Source of the DNA: Pseudomonas baltica
Lineage (GTDB): Bacteria; Pseudomonadota; Gammaproteobacteria; Pseudomonadales; Pseudomonadaceae
DNA: 64,000 nucleotides
NCBI RefSeq assembly: GCF_014235765.1
Contig: NZ_JACMYH010000007.1
Coordinates: 60,889-124,888, forward strand
Direction of reading: 5' to 3'
The notes beneath the pieces are model-generated. The model made no database searches. It was not told where the DNA came from and saw nothing but the letters and a program-made list of their open reading frames with translations. Position 1 is the stretch's first letter; each line of letters begins with the position of its first letter. Both the position numbers and the translations under genes were made by a program. Shown in pieces: positions 7,731 through 16,431 of this stretch.

Positions 7731-9092
7731 ATGAAAACCTCTTTCTACAACCTTGCCTGGCGTTGGCATTTCTACGCCGGGCTGTTCGTCGCGCCGTTCA
7801 TGATCCTGCTGGCGCTGACCGGAATCATCTACCTGTTCAAGCCACAGCTGGACCCTTGGATGTACCGTGACCTGCTGGTGGTGCCGGTGGCCGAACAGCG
7901 CCTGAGTGCCGATGAATTGCTGGTGCGAACCCACAACGCCTACCCGCGTGGTGCCATCGGCCAGTACCTGCCGCCCAGCACCGCCGAGCGCAGTGCTCAG
8001 TTCGTGGTCCATGCCGATGGCCGCGAACTGAATGTATTCGTCAATCCCTACACCGGCGAATTGCTGGGCGCGCAGGATGCCAAGTGGAACCTGCAGGCGG
8101 TGGCCAGGGCGCTGCACGGCGAATTGATGATCGGCACCCTCGGCGACCGGCTGATAGAGCTGGCCGCCGGCTGGGGCATTGTGCTGGTGATCTCCGGCCT
8201 GTACCTGTGGTGGCCGCGCGGTACCGCGGCCAGCGGCGTGCTCTGGCCGCGCTGGCGCAGCCGTGGCCGGGCGCTGTGGCGCGACGTCCATGCGGCAGTC
8301 GGTTTCTGGGGCGCGGCGTTGCTGCTGGTCATGCTGCTCAGCGGCATGACCTGGACCGGTTTCTGGGGCAAGCAGTATGCCCAGTTGTGGAACCAGTTCC
8401 CTGCCGCCATGTGGAACGATATGCCCACCTCCGACGAGCAGGCTGGCAAACTCAACCAGGCCCACCGGCAGACCGTGCCGTGGGCCATGGAACACACGCC
8501 GATGCCACAGTCCAGCGGCGCGCATGCCGAACACATGGCTCATGGCGAGCACGTGCATGCCCCGGCGGCGCCGCAGATCAGCCTGCAGAGCGTGGTCGAT
8601 ACAGCGGCGCGATTGCAGGTGGAGCCGGGCTACAGCATCACCTTGCCGACCACCGCGAGCGGCGTGTTCACCGTGGCGGTATTCGCCGACGACCCACGCA
8701 ACGACGCGACCCTGCACATCGATCAGTACAGCGGTCAGGTTCTGGCCGATGTGCGCTGGGCACATTACGGCCTGGTCGCCCGTGCTACCGAAACCGGCGT
8801 GATGCTGCACGAGGGCAAGATGTTCGGCCCGGTCAATCAGATCATCGTGCTGCTGGTGTGCCTGATGATCCTGCTCAGTTCGGTCAGCGGCCTGGTGATC
8901 TGGTGGAAGCGCCGGCCACAGGGCAAGCTCGGTGTACCGCCGCTGCGCCATGATCTGCCGCGATGGAAGGTGGCGGTCGGAGTGATGGTTGCGGTGGGCG
9001 TGCTGTTTCCGCTGGTGGGCCTGTCCTTGGTGCTGGTTTGGGTGGCGGATTGGGTGCTGCTGCGGGTGCGGCCTTCGGTCGAAGCTGTCTGA
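7731..9092 (+). CDS. PepSY-associated transmembrane protein
   Basis: The 453-residue protein has four main membrane segments: LFVAPFMILLALTGIIYLF near the N-terminus, GWGIVLVISGLYLWW, AAVGFWGAALLLVMLLSGM, and two close to the C-terminus (IIVLLVCLMILLSSVSGLVIWW and VAVGVMVAVGVLFPLVGLSL). PepSY domains sit between them in the periplasm, with a His-rich loop (HAEHMAHGEHVHAP, about residues 264-277). Proteins of this type accompany TonB receptors for iron or copper and may act as inner-membrane reductases. The neighbours and the His-rich loop favour copper, but this is inferred. Confidence 0.85.
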   Translation: MKTSFYNLAWRWHFYAGLFVAPFMILLALTGIIYLFKPQLDPWMYRDLLVVPVAEQRLSADELLVRTHNAYPRGAIGQYLPPSTAERSAQFVVHADGRELNVFVNPYTGELLGAQDAKWNLQAVARALHGELMIGTLGDRLIELAAGWGIVLVISGLYLWWPRGTAASGVLWPRWRSRGRALWRDVHAAVGFWGAALLLVMLLSGMTWTGFWGKQYAQLWNQFPAAMWNDMPTSDEQAGKLNQAHRQTVPWAMEHTPMPQSSGAHAEHMAHGEHVHAPAAPQISLQSVVDTAARLQVEPGYSITLPTTASGVFTVAVFADDPRNDATLHIDQYSGQVLADVRWAHYGLVARATETGVMLHEGKMFGPVNQIIVLLVCLMILLSSVSGLVIWWKRRPQGKLGVPPLRHDLPRWKVAVGVMVAVGVLFPLVGLSLVLVWVADWVLLRVRPSVEAV

Positions 9093-9122
9093 GCCATCCT
9101 GCATACATTTGCGGTGCGCCCG

Positions 9123-9530
9123 GACGCGGCTCGCGCCGCTGCTACAGGGGATTCGCGGTCCCAGCAGCGTCGGCGCAAGCCGCGTCGGCGGTGCACGCGA
9201 TCCCGTAGCAGCGTCGCAAGCCGCGTCGGCGGTGCACGCAATCCCGTAGCAGCACCGCAAGCCGCGTCGGCGGTGCACGCAATCCCGTAGCAGCGGCGCA
9301 AGCCGCGTCGGCGGTGCACGCGATCCCGCAGCAGCGGCGCAAGCCGCGTCGGCGTTGCACGCAATCCCGCAGCAGCGGCGCCAGCCGCGTCGGCGGTGCG
9401 CGCAATCCCGTAGCAGCGGCGCAAGCCGCGTCGGCGGTGCACGCAATCCCGTAGCAGCGGCGCAAGCCGCGTCGGCGGTGCACGCGATCCCGTAGCAGCG
9501 GCGCAAGCCGCGTCGGCGGTGCACGCGATC
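9123..9530. repeat. Tandem array of 41-bp family-B REP units
   Basis: After one inverted head copy (9123-9148), eight full units of exactly 41 bases start at 9182, 9223, 9264, 9305, 9346, 9387, 9428 and 9469, and a partial ninth starts at 9510. Each unit contains a CCCGTAGCAGCGGCGCAAGC core with one or a few substitutions. The whole unit is repeated with no unique spacers, so this is not a CRISPR. Together with the regulatory region it fills the 658-bp gap before urtA; no gene is seen. Confidence 0.9.
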
Positions 9531-9600
9531 TGCCTGGTGGGTCGCGCACGTAGTCCGGCGCACCAATACCACTCAACCCTGCGCACCATCCTGCCAGTCG

Positions 9601-9617
9601 AGCACCAGCACGGTGCG
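9601..9617. promoter_or_regulatory. NtrC-like binding site upstream of urtA
   Basis: AGCACCAGCACGGTGCG fits the NtrC pattern TGCACC-N5-GGTGCA in 10 of 12 defined positions, with a perfect GCACC/GGTGC dyad. It lies 53 bases upstream of the sigma-54 element at 9671, a suitable enhancer position for nitrogen control of urea uptake. Confidence 0.6.
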
Positions 9618-9670
9618 CGCCGCTGCGTTGCCTAAGCTCAACCGGCACGTATTGCGCCCCTGCGCGACTC

Positions 9671-9686
9671 CGGCACACCCCTTGCA
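9671..9686 (+). promoter_or_regulatory. Sigma-54 promoter of urtA
   Basis: CGGCACACCCCTTGCA fits TGGCAC-N5-TTGCA in all but the first base, with the invariant GG and GC correctly spaced. Transcription would start near 9697, giving a leader of about 54 bases before the urtA ATG. It pairs with the NtrC-like site at 9601-9617. Confidence 0.65.
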
Positions 9687-9750
9687 ATACTCCAGCGAGA
9701 AGTCCCCACCTGCCGCACCGGAACGACATTCCGTACATGGAGATTGCACA

Positions 9751-11016
9751 ATGAAGCGTCGCAGCTTGATCAAGGCGTTCACCCTTTCCGCATCGATCGC
9801 TGCCATGGGTTTGTCCTGGACGATCCAGGCTGCCGAGACCATCAAGGTCGGCATCCTGCATTCGCTGTCCGGCACCATGGCCATCTCGGAGACTTCGCTG
9901 AAAGACATGGCCTTGATGACCATCGACCAGATCAACGCCAAGGGTGGCGTCAATGGCAAGATGCTCGAGGCGGTGGTGGTGGACCCGGCGTCCAACTGGC
10001 CGTTGTTTGCCGAGAAGGCACGGCAGTTGATCACTCAGGACAAGGTGGCCGTGGTGTTCGGCTGCTGGACGTCGGTGTCGCGCAAGTCGGTGCTGCCGGT
10101 CTTCGAAGAACTCAACGGCCTGCTGTTCTACCCCGTGCAGTACGAGGGTGAGGAGATGTCGCCGAACGTGTTCTACACCGGTGCGGCGCCCAACCAGCAG
10201 GCGATCCCGGCGGTCGAATACCTGATGAGCGAAGACGGTGGCGCGGCCAAGCGCTATTTCCTGCTGGGCACCGATTACGTCTACCCACGCACCACCAACA
10301 AGATTCTGCGCGCCTTCCTGCACTCCAAGGGCGTCGCCGACAAGGACATCGAAGAGGTCTACACCCCGTTCGGTCACTCGGACTACCAGACCATCGTCGC
10401 CAACATCAAGAAGTTCTCGGCAGGCGGCAAGACTGCGGTCATCTCCACCGTCAACGGCGACTCCAACGTGCCGTTCTACAAGGAACTGGCCAACCAGGGC
10501 CTGAAGGCCACCGACGTACCGGTGGTGGCCTTCTCGGTCGGCGAAGAAGAGCTGCGCGGCATCGACACCAAGCCGCTGGTGGGCAACCTGGCGGCATGGA
10601 ACTACTTCCAGTCGGTGGAGAACAAGGAAAACACCAAGTTCGTTGCTGACTGGAAAGCCTACGCCAAGGCCAAGAACCTGCCGAACGCCGGCACCGTGGT
10701 CACCAATGACCCGATGGAAGCGACCTACGTGGGCATCAACATGTGGGCACAGGCCGCCAACCAGGCCAAGTCCACCGACGTCGACAAGGTGCGTGAGGCC
10801 ATGGCCGGGCAGACCTTCGCCGCGCCGTCGGGCTACACCCTGACCATGGACAAGACCAACCACCACCTGCACAAGCCGGTGATGATCGGCGAGATCGAGG
10901 ACAACGGTCAGTTCAACGTGGTGTGGCAGACCAAGGAGCCGATCCGCGCCCAGCCATGGAGCCCGTACATTCCTGGCAACGACAAGAAGCCGGATCATGC
11001 GGTGAAGAGCAACTGA
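9751..11016 (+). CDS. urtA: Urea ABC transporter substrate-binding protein UrtA
   Basis: The 421-residue protein is a periplasmic amide/urea-binding protein. A twin-arginine-like signal (MKRRSLIKAF ... IQAAETIKVG) is followed by HSLSGTMAISETSLKD, GCWTSVSRKSVLPVFEE and LFYPVQYEGEEMSPNVFYTG, all characteristic of UrtA rather than LivK. It binds urea and delivers it to UrtBC. It heads the urtABCDE genes behind a sigma-54 promoter. The ATG at 9751 was chosen because the signal peptide starts there; the open frame extends upstream without reason. Confidence 0.95.
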   Translation: MKRRSLIKAFTLSASIAAMGLSWTIQAAETIKVGILHSLSGTMAISETSLKDMALMTIDQINAKGGVNGKMLEAVVVDPASNWPLFAEKARQLITQDKVAVVFGCWTSVSRKSVLPVFEELNGLLFYPVQYEGEEMSPNVFYTGAAPNQQAIPAVEYLMSEDGGAAKRYFLLGTDYVYPRTTNKILRAFLHSKGVADKDIEEVYTPFGHSDYQTIVANIKKFSAGGKTAVISTVNGDSNVPFYKELANQGLKATDVPVVAFSVGEEELRGIDTKPLVGNLAAWNYFQSVENKENTKFVADWKAYAKAKNLPNAGTVVTNDPMEATYVGINMWAQAANQAKSTDVDKVREAMAGQTFAAPSGYTLTMDKTNHHLHKPVMIGEIEDNGQFNVVWQTKEPIRAQPWSPYIPGNDKKPDHAVKSN

Positions 11017-11070
11017 TCCACGTGGCCGCGAAGGGGCGGCGCGGTGCGTCTGGTAGACCGCAGCGCTCTC

Positions 11071-11201
11071 TTCGCGGCCGATGACCGCTCCGACGGTGGA
11101 CCGCGAGTTTTCTGTAGGAGCGGTCTATGGCCGCGAAGGGCTATCGCAGTGCAGCTGATAGAGCGCAGCGTTTTTTTTCGCGGCCGATGACCGCTCCCAC
11201 A
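11071..11201. repeat. REP elements of family A between urtA and urtB
   Basis: Three copies alternate in orientation: CTTCGCGGCCGATGACCGCT near 11070, TGTAGGAGCGGTCTATGGCC at 11113, and a second copy of the first type at 11177-11201. Such hairpins could lower expression of urtB relative to the binding protein gene urtA. Confidence 0.75.
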
Positions 11202-11239
11202 AAGGGGGCGGGTGTTGCCTTCAATTCAAAGGACTTGCC

Positions 11240-12805
11240 ATGTCCCTCATCAAATTCTTCACCGCTGTCGTTCTGCTCTTGCCCATGGTGGCGAGCGCCA
11301 ACGACGCCAGTGATTTTACCGGCGCTTCATCCGCCGAGCAGGTTCGACTGCTGGAAGCCTGGGCTGCGCAGCCCGAGCCGGCGCGGATGGCTTTGCTCAC
11401 CGCCCTTCAGGACGGCCGAGTGGCGGCCGATGCCGAGAAAAAACCGTTCATCGAAACCGATGGCCAGATGACCGCAGCCGACGGCACTGCCGCGGCCATC
11501 GAACCAGTGCGCAAGTTGCGCCTCAACAACCGTCTGCGCGGCCTGGTGGACACCGCCCTGGCCAGCCACCAACTACTGAGCAACGATGTTCAGGTACGCT
11601 TGGCCGCCGCGCAGCAACTGCAACGCTCGGCGCAGCCCAGCCAACTGCCCCTGCTCGACCGGCAGACCGCAGGTGAACAGGACGAAACGGTGAAAACCGC
11701 CTTGACCCTGGCCCTGGCCAACCTGCAGCTGGTCGATCCCGAGCCCGCCGTGCGCCTGGCTGCGGTACGCCTGCTGGGTGAAACCGGCGAGCCACTGGCG
11801 CGCACCCGCCTGGAAAACCTGCTGGCGCCTGGTGTCGAGACGGACGCCGCCGTGCGCACCGCTGCCGAGACCAGCCTGGTTCAAGTGAAGCGCAAGCTGA
11901 TGATCGGCGACATCCTGGGGCAGGCCTTCAGCGGCATGTCCCTGGGTTCGATCCTGCTGCTGGCCGCCCTGGGCCTGGCGATCACCTTCGGCCTGCTTGG
12001 CGTGATAAACATGGCCCATGGCGAGATGCTCATGCTCGGCGCCTACTCCACCTACGTCGTGCAGATGCTGGTCCAGCGCCTGGCGCCGGGCGCCATCGAG
12101 TACTACCCACTGATCGCGCTGCCCGTGGCCTTCTTCGTTACCGCTGTGATCGGCATGGTGTTGGAACGCTCCGTCATCCGCCACCTGTACGGACGCCCCC
12201 TGGAAACCCTGCTGGCGACCTGGGGTATCAGCCTGATGCTGATCCAGGCGATTCGCCTGATCTTCGGTGCGCAGAACGTGGAAGTGGCCAACCCGGCCTG
12301 GCTCTCCGGCGGCTGGCAGGTGCTGCCCAACCTGGTGCTGCCGTACAACCGCATCGTGATCATCGCTTTCGCCCTGTCCGTGGTGGTGCTGACCTGGCTG
12401 CTGCTGAACAAGACCCGCCTGGGCCTGAACGTGCGCGCCGTGACCCAGAATCGCAACATGGCCGCCTGCTGCGGCGTACCCACCGGCCGCGTCGACATGC
12501 TTGCCTTCGGCCTGGGCTCGGGCATTGCCGGCCTGGGTGGCGTGGCGCTGAGCCAGATCGGCAACGTCGGCCCCGACCTGGGGCAGAGCTACATCATCGA
12601 TTCCTTCCTGGTGGTGGTACTGGGCGGCGTCGGCCAACTGGCCGGCAGCGTGTCCGCCGCGTTCGGTCTGGGCATCGCCAACAAGATCCTGGAACCGCAG
12701 ATCGGTGCGGTGCTCGGCAAGATCCTGATCCTCGCGCTGATCATTCTGTTCATCCAGAAACGTCCGCAAGGCCTCTTCGCACTGAAAGGACGGGTGATCG
12801 ACTGA
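11240..12805 (+). CDS. urtB: Urea ABC transporter permease UrtB
   Basis: The 521-residue protein has a signal peptide (MSLIKFFTAVVLLLPMVASA), an unusual-looking soluble region to about residue 225 with helical repeat character (PEPAVRLAAVRLLGETGEPLA resembles a HEAT-like unit), and then a LivH-type permease core from GMSLGSILLLAALGLAITFG onward. UrtB and UrtC form the membrane channel for urea. The long N-terminal periplasmic extension is, as I recall, common to UrtB. The stop overlaps the urtC start (TGATG). Confidence 0.93.
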   Translation: MSLIKFFTAVVLLLPMVASANDASDFTGASSAEQVRLLEAWAAQPEPARMALLTALQDGRVAADAEKKPFIETDGQMTAADGTAAAIEPVRKLRLNNRLRGLVDTALASHQLLSNDVQVRLAAAQQLQRSAQPSQLPLLDRQTAGEQDETVKTALTLALANLQLVDPEPAVRLAAVRLLGETGEPLARTRLENLLAPGVETDAAVRTAAETSLVQVKRKLMIGDILGQAFSGMSLGSILLLAALGLAITFGLLGVINMAHGEMLMLGAYSTYVVQMLVQRLAPGAIEYYPLIALPVAFFVTAVIGMVLERSVIRHLYGRPLETLLATWGISLMLIQAIRLIFGAQNVEVANPAWLSGGWQVLPNLVLPYNRIVIIAFALSVVVLTWLLLNKTRLGLNVRAVTQNRNMAACCGVPTGRVDMLAFGLGSGIAGLGGVALSQIGNVGPDLGQSYIIDSFLVVVLGGVGQLAGSVSAAFGLGIANKILEPQIGAVLGKILILALIILFIQKRPQGLFALKGRVID

Positions 12806-13884
12806 TGAACCAGCCATTGATGCTCACTGCTGCGCAGAAAGCCGGGCCGAAAGTGACCCTCGCCATCGGCGTCGTGATCCTGTCGATCCTCATCGCCCTG
12901 CCGCTGCTGTCACTGCTGCCGGCCAGCAACGGCTTGCAGGTCTCGGCCTACACCCTGACCCTGGTCGGCAAGATCCTCTGCTATGCCATCGTCGCCCTGG
13001 CGCTGGACCTGGTCTGGGGCTACGCCGGCCTGTTGTCGCTGGGCCACGGGCTGTTCTTCGCCCTTGGCGGCTATGCCATGGGCATGTACCTGATGCGTGA
13101 GGCGGCCGGTGACGGCTTGCCGGCGTTCATGACGTTCCTGTCGTGGACCGAGCTGCCCTGGTTCTGGGTGGGTACCGAGCATTTCCTCTGGGCCATGTGC
13201 CTGGCGGTACTGGCCCCAGGATTGCTGGCACTGGTGTTCGGTTTCTTCGCCTTCCGTTCGCGGATCAAGGGCGTGTACTTCTCGATCATGACCCAGGCAC
13301 TGACGTTCGCCGGCATGCTGCTGTTCTTCCGCAACGAGACGGGTTTCGGCGGCAACAACGGCTTCACCAACTTCCGCAGCATCCTGGGCTTCAGCATCAC
13401 CTCCCAAGGTACCCGTGCCGTGCTGTTCCTGCTCACCGTAGCGCTGCTGGTGCTGAGTCTGTACGTGGGCTGGCGCCTGGCGCGCAGCAAGTTCGGCAGG
13501 GTGCTGACCGCACTGCGCGACGCCGAGAACCGCTTGATGTTCTGCGGTTACGACCCGCGCGGTTTCAAGCTGTTCGTCTGGGTGCTCAGCGCGGTGCTGT
13601 GCGGCCTCGCCGGGGCGCTGTACGTGCCGCAGGTCGGCATCATCAACCCCAGCGAGATGTCGCCGACCAACTCCATCGAGGCCGCCGTCTGGGTGGCCCT
13701 GGGCGGACGTGGCACCCTGATCGGGCCGCTGCTGGGTGCCGGCATCGTCAATGGCATGAAAAGCTGGTTCACCGTGGCATTCCCCGAATACTGGCTGTTC
13801 TTCCTCGGCGCGCTGTTCATCATCGTGACCTTGTACCTGCCCAAGGGCGTGATCGGCCTGCTGAAGAAAAGGGGTGAACAATGA
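12805..13884 (+). CDS. urtC: Urea ABC transporter permease UrtC
   Basis: This 359-residue LivM-type permease has about ten hydrophobic segments and the family loop LTALRDAENRLMFCGYDPRGFKLFVWVLS (EAA-like region that contacts the ATPases), then GPLLGAGIVNGMKSWF. It pairs with UrtB. Its ATG overlaps the urtB stop, and its end overlaps the urtD start by four bases (ATGA), so urtB-urtC-urtD are translationally coupled. Confidence 0.95.
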   Translation: MNQPLMLTAAQKAGPKVTLAIGVVILSILIALPLLSLLPASNGLQVSAYTLTLVGKILCYAIVALALDLVWGYAGLLSLGHGLFFALGGYAMGMYLMREAAGDGLPAFMTFLSWTELPWFWVGTEHFLWAMCLAVLAPGLLALVFGFFAFRSRIKGVYFSIMTQALTFAGMLLFFRNETGFGGNNGFTNFRSILGFSITSQGTRAVLFLLTVALLVLSLYVGWRLARSKFGRVLTALRDAENRLMFCGYDPRGFKLFVWVLSAVLCGLAGALYVPQVGIINPSEMSPTNSIEAAVWVALGGRGTLIGPLLGAGIVNGMKSWFTVAFPEYWLFFLGALFIIVTLYLPKGVIGLLKKRGEQ

Positions 13885-14741
13885 GAATCACCGCGACCGC
13901 CGAGTTCATGCTCGAACCGGTGCTGGACCCCAACAGCGACGCCGGCACCAGCCGCGATGCCATCGGCCTGGGCCAGGCCAGCGGACCGGGGCTGAACACC
14001 CGCCACGGCACCATCCTGACCCTGGAGGACATCAGCGTCAGCTTCGATGGTTTCAAGGCGTTGAACGACCTCAACCTGTACATCGGCGTGGGCGAGCTGC
14101 GCTGCATCATCGGGCCCAACGGTGCCGGCAAGACCACCCTGATGGACGTCATCACCGGCAAGACCCGGCCCACCACGGGCAAGGCGTGGTTCGGCGAAAC
14201 CCTGGACCTGACCCACATGAGCGAGGTGCAGATCGCCCAGGCCGGCATCGGCCGCAAGTTCCAGAAGCCGACCGTGTTCGAGGCCTTGAGCGTTTTCGAG
14301 AATCTGGAGTTGGCGCAGAAGACCGACAAGTCGGTCTGGGCCAGCCTGCGTGCGCGGCTGACGGGCGAGCAGCGCGACCGCATTGCCGAGGTGCTGGAGA
14401 CGATCCGCCTGAGCGCGTCGATCGATCGCCCGGCCGGCCTGCTGTCCCACGGCCAGAAGCAGTTTCTGGAAATCGGCATGCTGCTGGTGCAGGACCCTCA
14501 GCTGTTACTGCTCGATGAGCCGGTGGCGGGCATGACCGATGCCGAAACCGAATTCACCGCCGAACTGTTCAAGACCCTCGCCGGCAAGCACTCATTGATG
14601 GTGGTGGAGCACGATATGGGTTTCGTCGGCTCGATTGCCGACCATGTGACGGTGCTGCACCAGGGCAGCGTGCTGGCCGAAGGGTCGCTCGAGGCGGTGC
14701 AGGCCGATGAGCGGGTGATCGAGGTTTATCTGGGGCGTTGA
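13881..14741 (+). CDS. urtD: Urea ABC transporter ATP-binding protein UrtD
   Basis: This 286-residue ATPase has Walker A GPNGAGKTTLMDVI, the signature-like LLSHGQKQFLEIGMLL and Walker B LLLLDEPVAGM, then the H-loop VVEHDMGF. The first ~45 residues precede the ABC domain and are not conserved with LivG, which is usual for UrtD. It powers urea import together with UrtE. A perfect REP palindrome follows the stop. Confidence 0.95.
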   Translation: MRITATAEFMLEPVLDPNSDAGTSRDAIGLGQASGPGLNTRHGTILTLEDISVSFDGFKALNDLNLYIGVGELRCIIGPNGAGKTTLMDVITGKTRPTTGKAWFGETLDLTHMSEVQIAQAGIGRKFQKPTVFEALSVFENLELAQKTDKSVWASLRARLTGEQRDRIAEVLETIRLSASIDRPAGLLSHGQKQFLEIGMLLVQDPQLLLLDEPVAGMTDAETEFTAELFKTLAGKHSLMVVEHDMGFVGSIADHVTVLHQGSVLAEGSLEAVQADERVIEVYLGR

Positions 14742-14747
14742 GGTCCA

Positions 14748-14806
14748 TTCGCGGCCGCTGACCGCTCCTACGGTAATCGACCGTAGGAGCGGTCAGCGGC
14801 CGCGAA
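14748..14806. repeat. Perfect REP palindrome between urtD and urtE
   Basis: Two facing family-A REPs form an uninterrupted 27-base stem (14748-14774 and 14780-14806) around the loop AATCG. In RNA this would be a very stable hairpin within the urt transcript and could block exonucleases or partly terminate transcription. No T-tract follows. Confidence 0.85.
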
Positions 14807-14846
14807 GGCGTCTGCCCAGACACCGCAAACAACAGGATTATCTACC

Positions 14847-15545
14847 ATGCTCCAAGTCGACCAGCTTCACCAATACTACGGCGGCAGCCACATCCTGCGC
14901 GGCCTGTCGTTCGCCGTGAACATCGGCGAAGTGACCTGCCTGCTGGGGCGTAACGGCGTCGGCAAGACCACCCTGCTCAAGTGCCTGATGGGCCTGATTC
15001 CGGCCAAGCAAGGCAGCGTGGCCTGGGAAGGCAAGCCGATCACCGCCTTCAAGCCACACCAGCGGGTGCATGCCGGCATCGCCTACGTGCCCCAGGGTCG
15101 CGAAATTTTCGGCCGCCTGACGGTCGAGGAAAACCTGCTGATGGGGCTGTCACGCTTCCCCGGCAGTGAGGCACGCGAAGTGCCGGCGTTCATCTACGAA
15201 CTGTTTCCGGTGCTGCTGCAGATGAAGCACCGCCGCGGTGGAGATCTGTCCGGCGGGCAGCAGCAGCAACTGGCAATCGGCCGGGCGCTGGCCAGCCGAC
15301 CACGGCTGCTGATTCTCGACGAGCCCACCGAAGGCATCCAGCCGTCGGTGATCAAGGAGATCGGCGCGGTGATCAAGCAACTGGCCGCGCGCGGCGACAT
15401 GGCGATATTGCTGGTCGAGCAGTTCTATGACTTCGCCGCCGAACTGGCCGATCAGTACCTGGTCATGTCGCGCGGTGAAATCGTTCAGCAGGGTCGGGGT
15501 GAAAACATGGAATCGGAGGGTGTACGCGGCCTGGTAACCATTTAA
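14847..15545 (+). CDS. urtE: Urea ABC transporter ATP-binding protein UrtE
   Basis: The 232-residue ATPase shows Walker A GRNGVGKTTLLKCL, the signature LSGGQQQQLAIGRAL and Walker B LLILDEPTEGIQPSV. The TEGIQPS wording is typical of UrtE as opposed to LivF. It is the second ATPase subunit of the urea importer. It lies 105 bases after urtD, separated by the REP hairpin, and is followed 21 bases later by ureD, linking uptake to hydrolysis. Confidence 0.95.
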   Translation: MLQVDQLHQYYGGSHILRGLSFAVNIGEVTCLLGRNGVGKTTLLKCLMGLIPAKQGSVAWEGKPITAFKPHQRVHAGIAYVPQGREIFGRLTVEENLLMGLSRFPGSEAREVPAFIYELFPVLLQMKHRRGGDLSGGQQQQLAIGRALASRPRLLILDEPTEGIQPSVIKEIGAVIKQLAARGDMAILLVEQFYDFAAELADQYLVMSRGEIVQQGRGENMESEGVRGLVTI

Positions 15546-15566
15546 TCTGCCGCGACCCGAACAAGA

Positions 15567-16415
15567 ATGAAGGCCATGAATCTACCCGTCACTTCCCTGC
15601 CCTACACGCCCAGCTGGCACGCCCGGCTGGAGCTGGGGTACGCGCGGTTCGGCGACAGTACGCGACCGATCCTGCGCCGCCATTTCGGCCCGTTGCGGGT
15701 GCAGAAGCACCTTTATGCCGAAGGGCCCGAGGTGTGCCAGCACATCATCGTGCATCCGCCTGGCGGTATCGCCGGGGGCGATCGGCTGGACATCAGCGCC
15801 CAGGTGCAGGCCAACGCCTGGGCGCAATTGACCACACCGGGCGCGGCCAAGTGGTACCGCGCCAACAGCCCTGCCTGTCAAAACACCGAATTGCATGTGG
15901 CCGCAGGCGCCACGCTGGAATGGCTGCCCCAAGAGACCATCGTCTACAGTGCCGCCCAGGCCGAACTGGATACCCGTATTCACCTGCGGGGCGATGCCCG
16001 GTTGTTCTATTGGGACATCGTCGCCGTAGGGCGACCGGCGGCAGCCGAGCGTTTCGATCAGGGGCATTTTCAGTCGCGGCTGGAAATTCGCCGAGACGGC
16101 GAACTGCTGTGGCATGAACGCCAGCGCATCATCGGCAACGATGGCTTGCTCGACTCGGCCGTGGGCCTGGGAGGCAAGCCGGTGTTCGCCACCTTGCTGG
16201 TGACCGGCGAGATCGACCCGGCCCTGCTTGAACGCTGCCGGACACTGCCGACGCGCGTACGCGGCGACCTGAGCCAGTTGCCGGGGCTGCTGGTGGCACG
16301 CTGCCTGGCCGACGAGGCGCTGCATGCGCGCGACTGGCTGATCGAACTGTGGAAGATGCTGCGCCCGGCCGTGCTCGGCCGCGAAGCGATGGCCCCGCGG
16401 ATCTGGAGCACCTGA
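15567..16415 (+). CDS. ureD: Urease accessory protein UreD
   Basis: The 282-residue protein contains GPLRVQKHLYAEGPEVCQHIIVHPPGGIAGGD, the hallmark segment of UreD (residues about 35-66), and LEWLPQETIVYSAAQAE. UreD is the scaffold that binds the urease apoprotein and recruits UreF and UreG for nickel insertion. Two in-frame ATGs (15567 and 15576) are possible; neither has a strong ribosome-binding site. The partner genes ureE, ureF and ureG lie about 15 kb away at 31619-33415. Confidence 0.94.
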   Translation: MKAMNLPVTSLPYTPSWHARLELGYARFGDSTRPILRRHFGPLRVQKHLYAEGPEVCQHIIVHPPGGIAGGDRLDISAQVQANAWAQLTTPGAAKWYRANSPACQNTELHVAAGATLEWLPQETIVYSAAQAELDTRIHLRGDARLFYWDIVAVGRPAAAERFDQGHFQSRLEIRRDGELLWHERQRIIGNDGLLDSAVGLGGKPVFATLLVTGEIDPALLERCRTLPTRVRGDLSQLPGLLVARCLADEALHARDWLIELWKMLRPAVLGREAMAPRIWST

Positions 16416-16431
16416 TTGAATCTGCCAGCCC

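Noticed and set aside
9182..9530. Regular 41-bp array considered as a CRISPR
   Set aside because: The whole unit is repeated with only scattered substitutions and no unique spacers; the unit is a REP element, and no cas genes are near.
7542..9572. 676-codon open frame on the minus strand across PepSY and the REP array
   Set aside because: Half is antisense to the PepSY gene, and half is REP repeat translated into reiterated RRG/ADAAC text.
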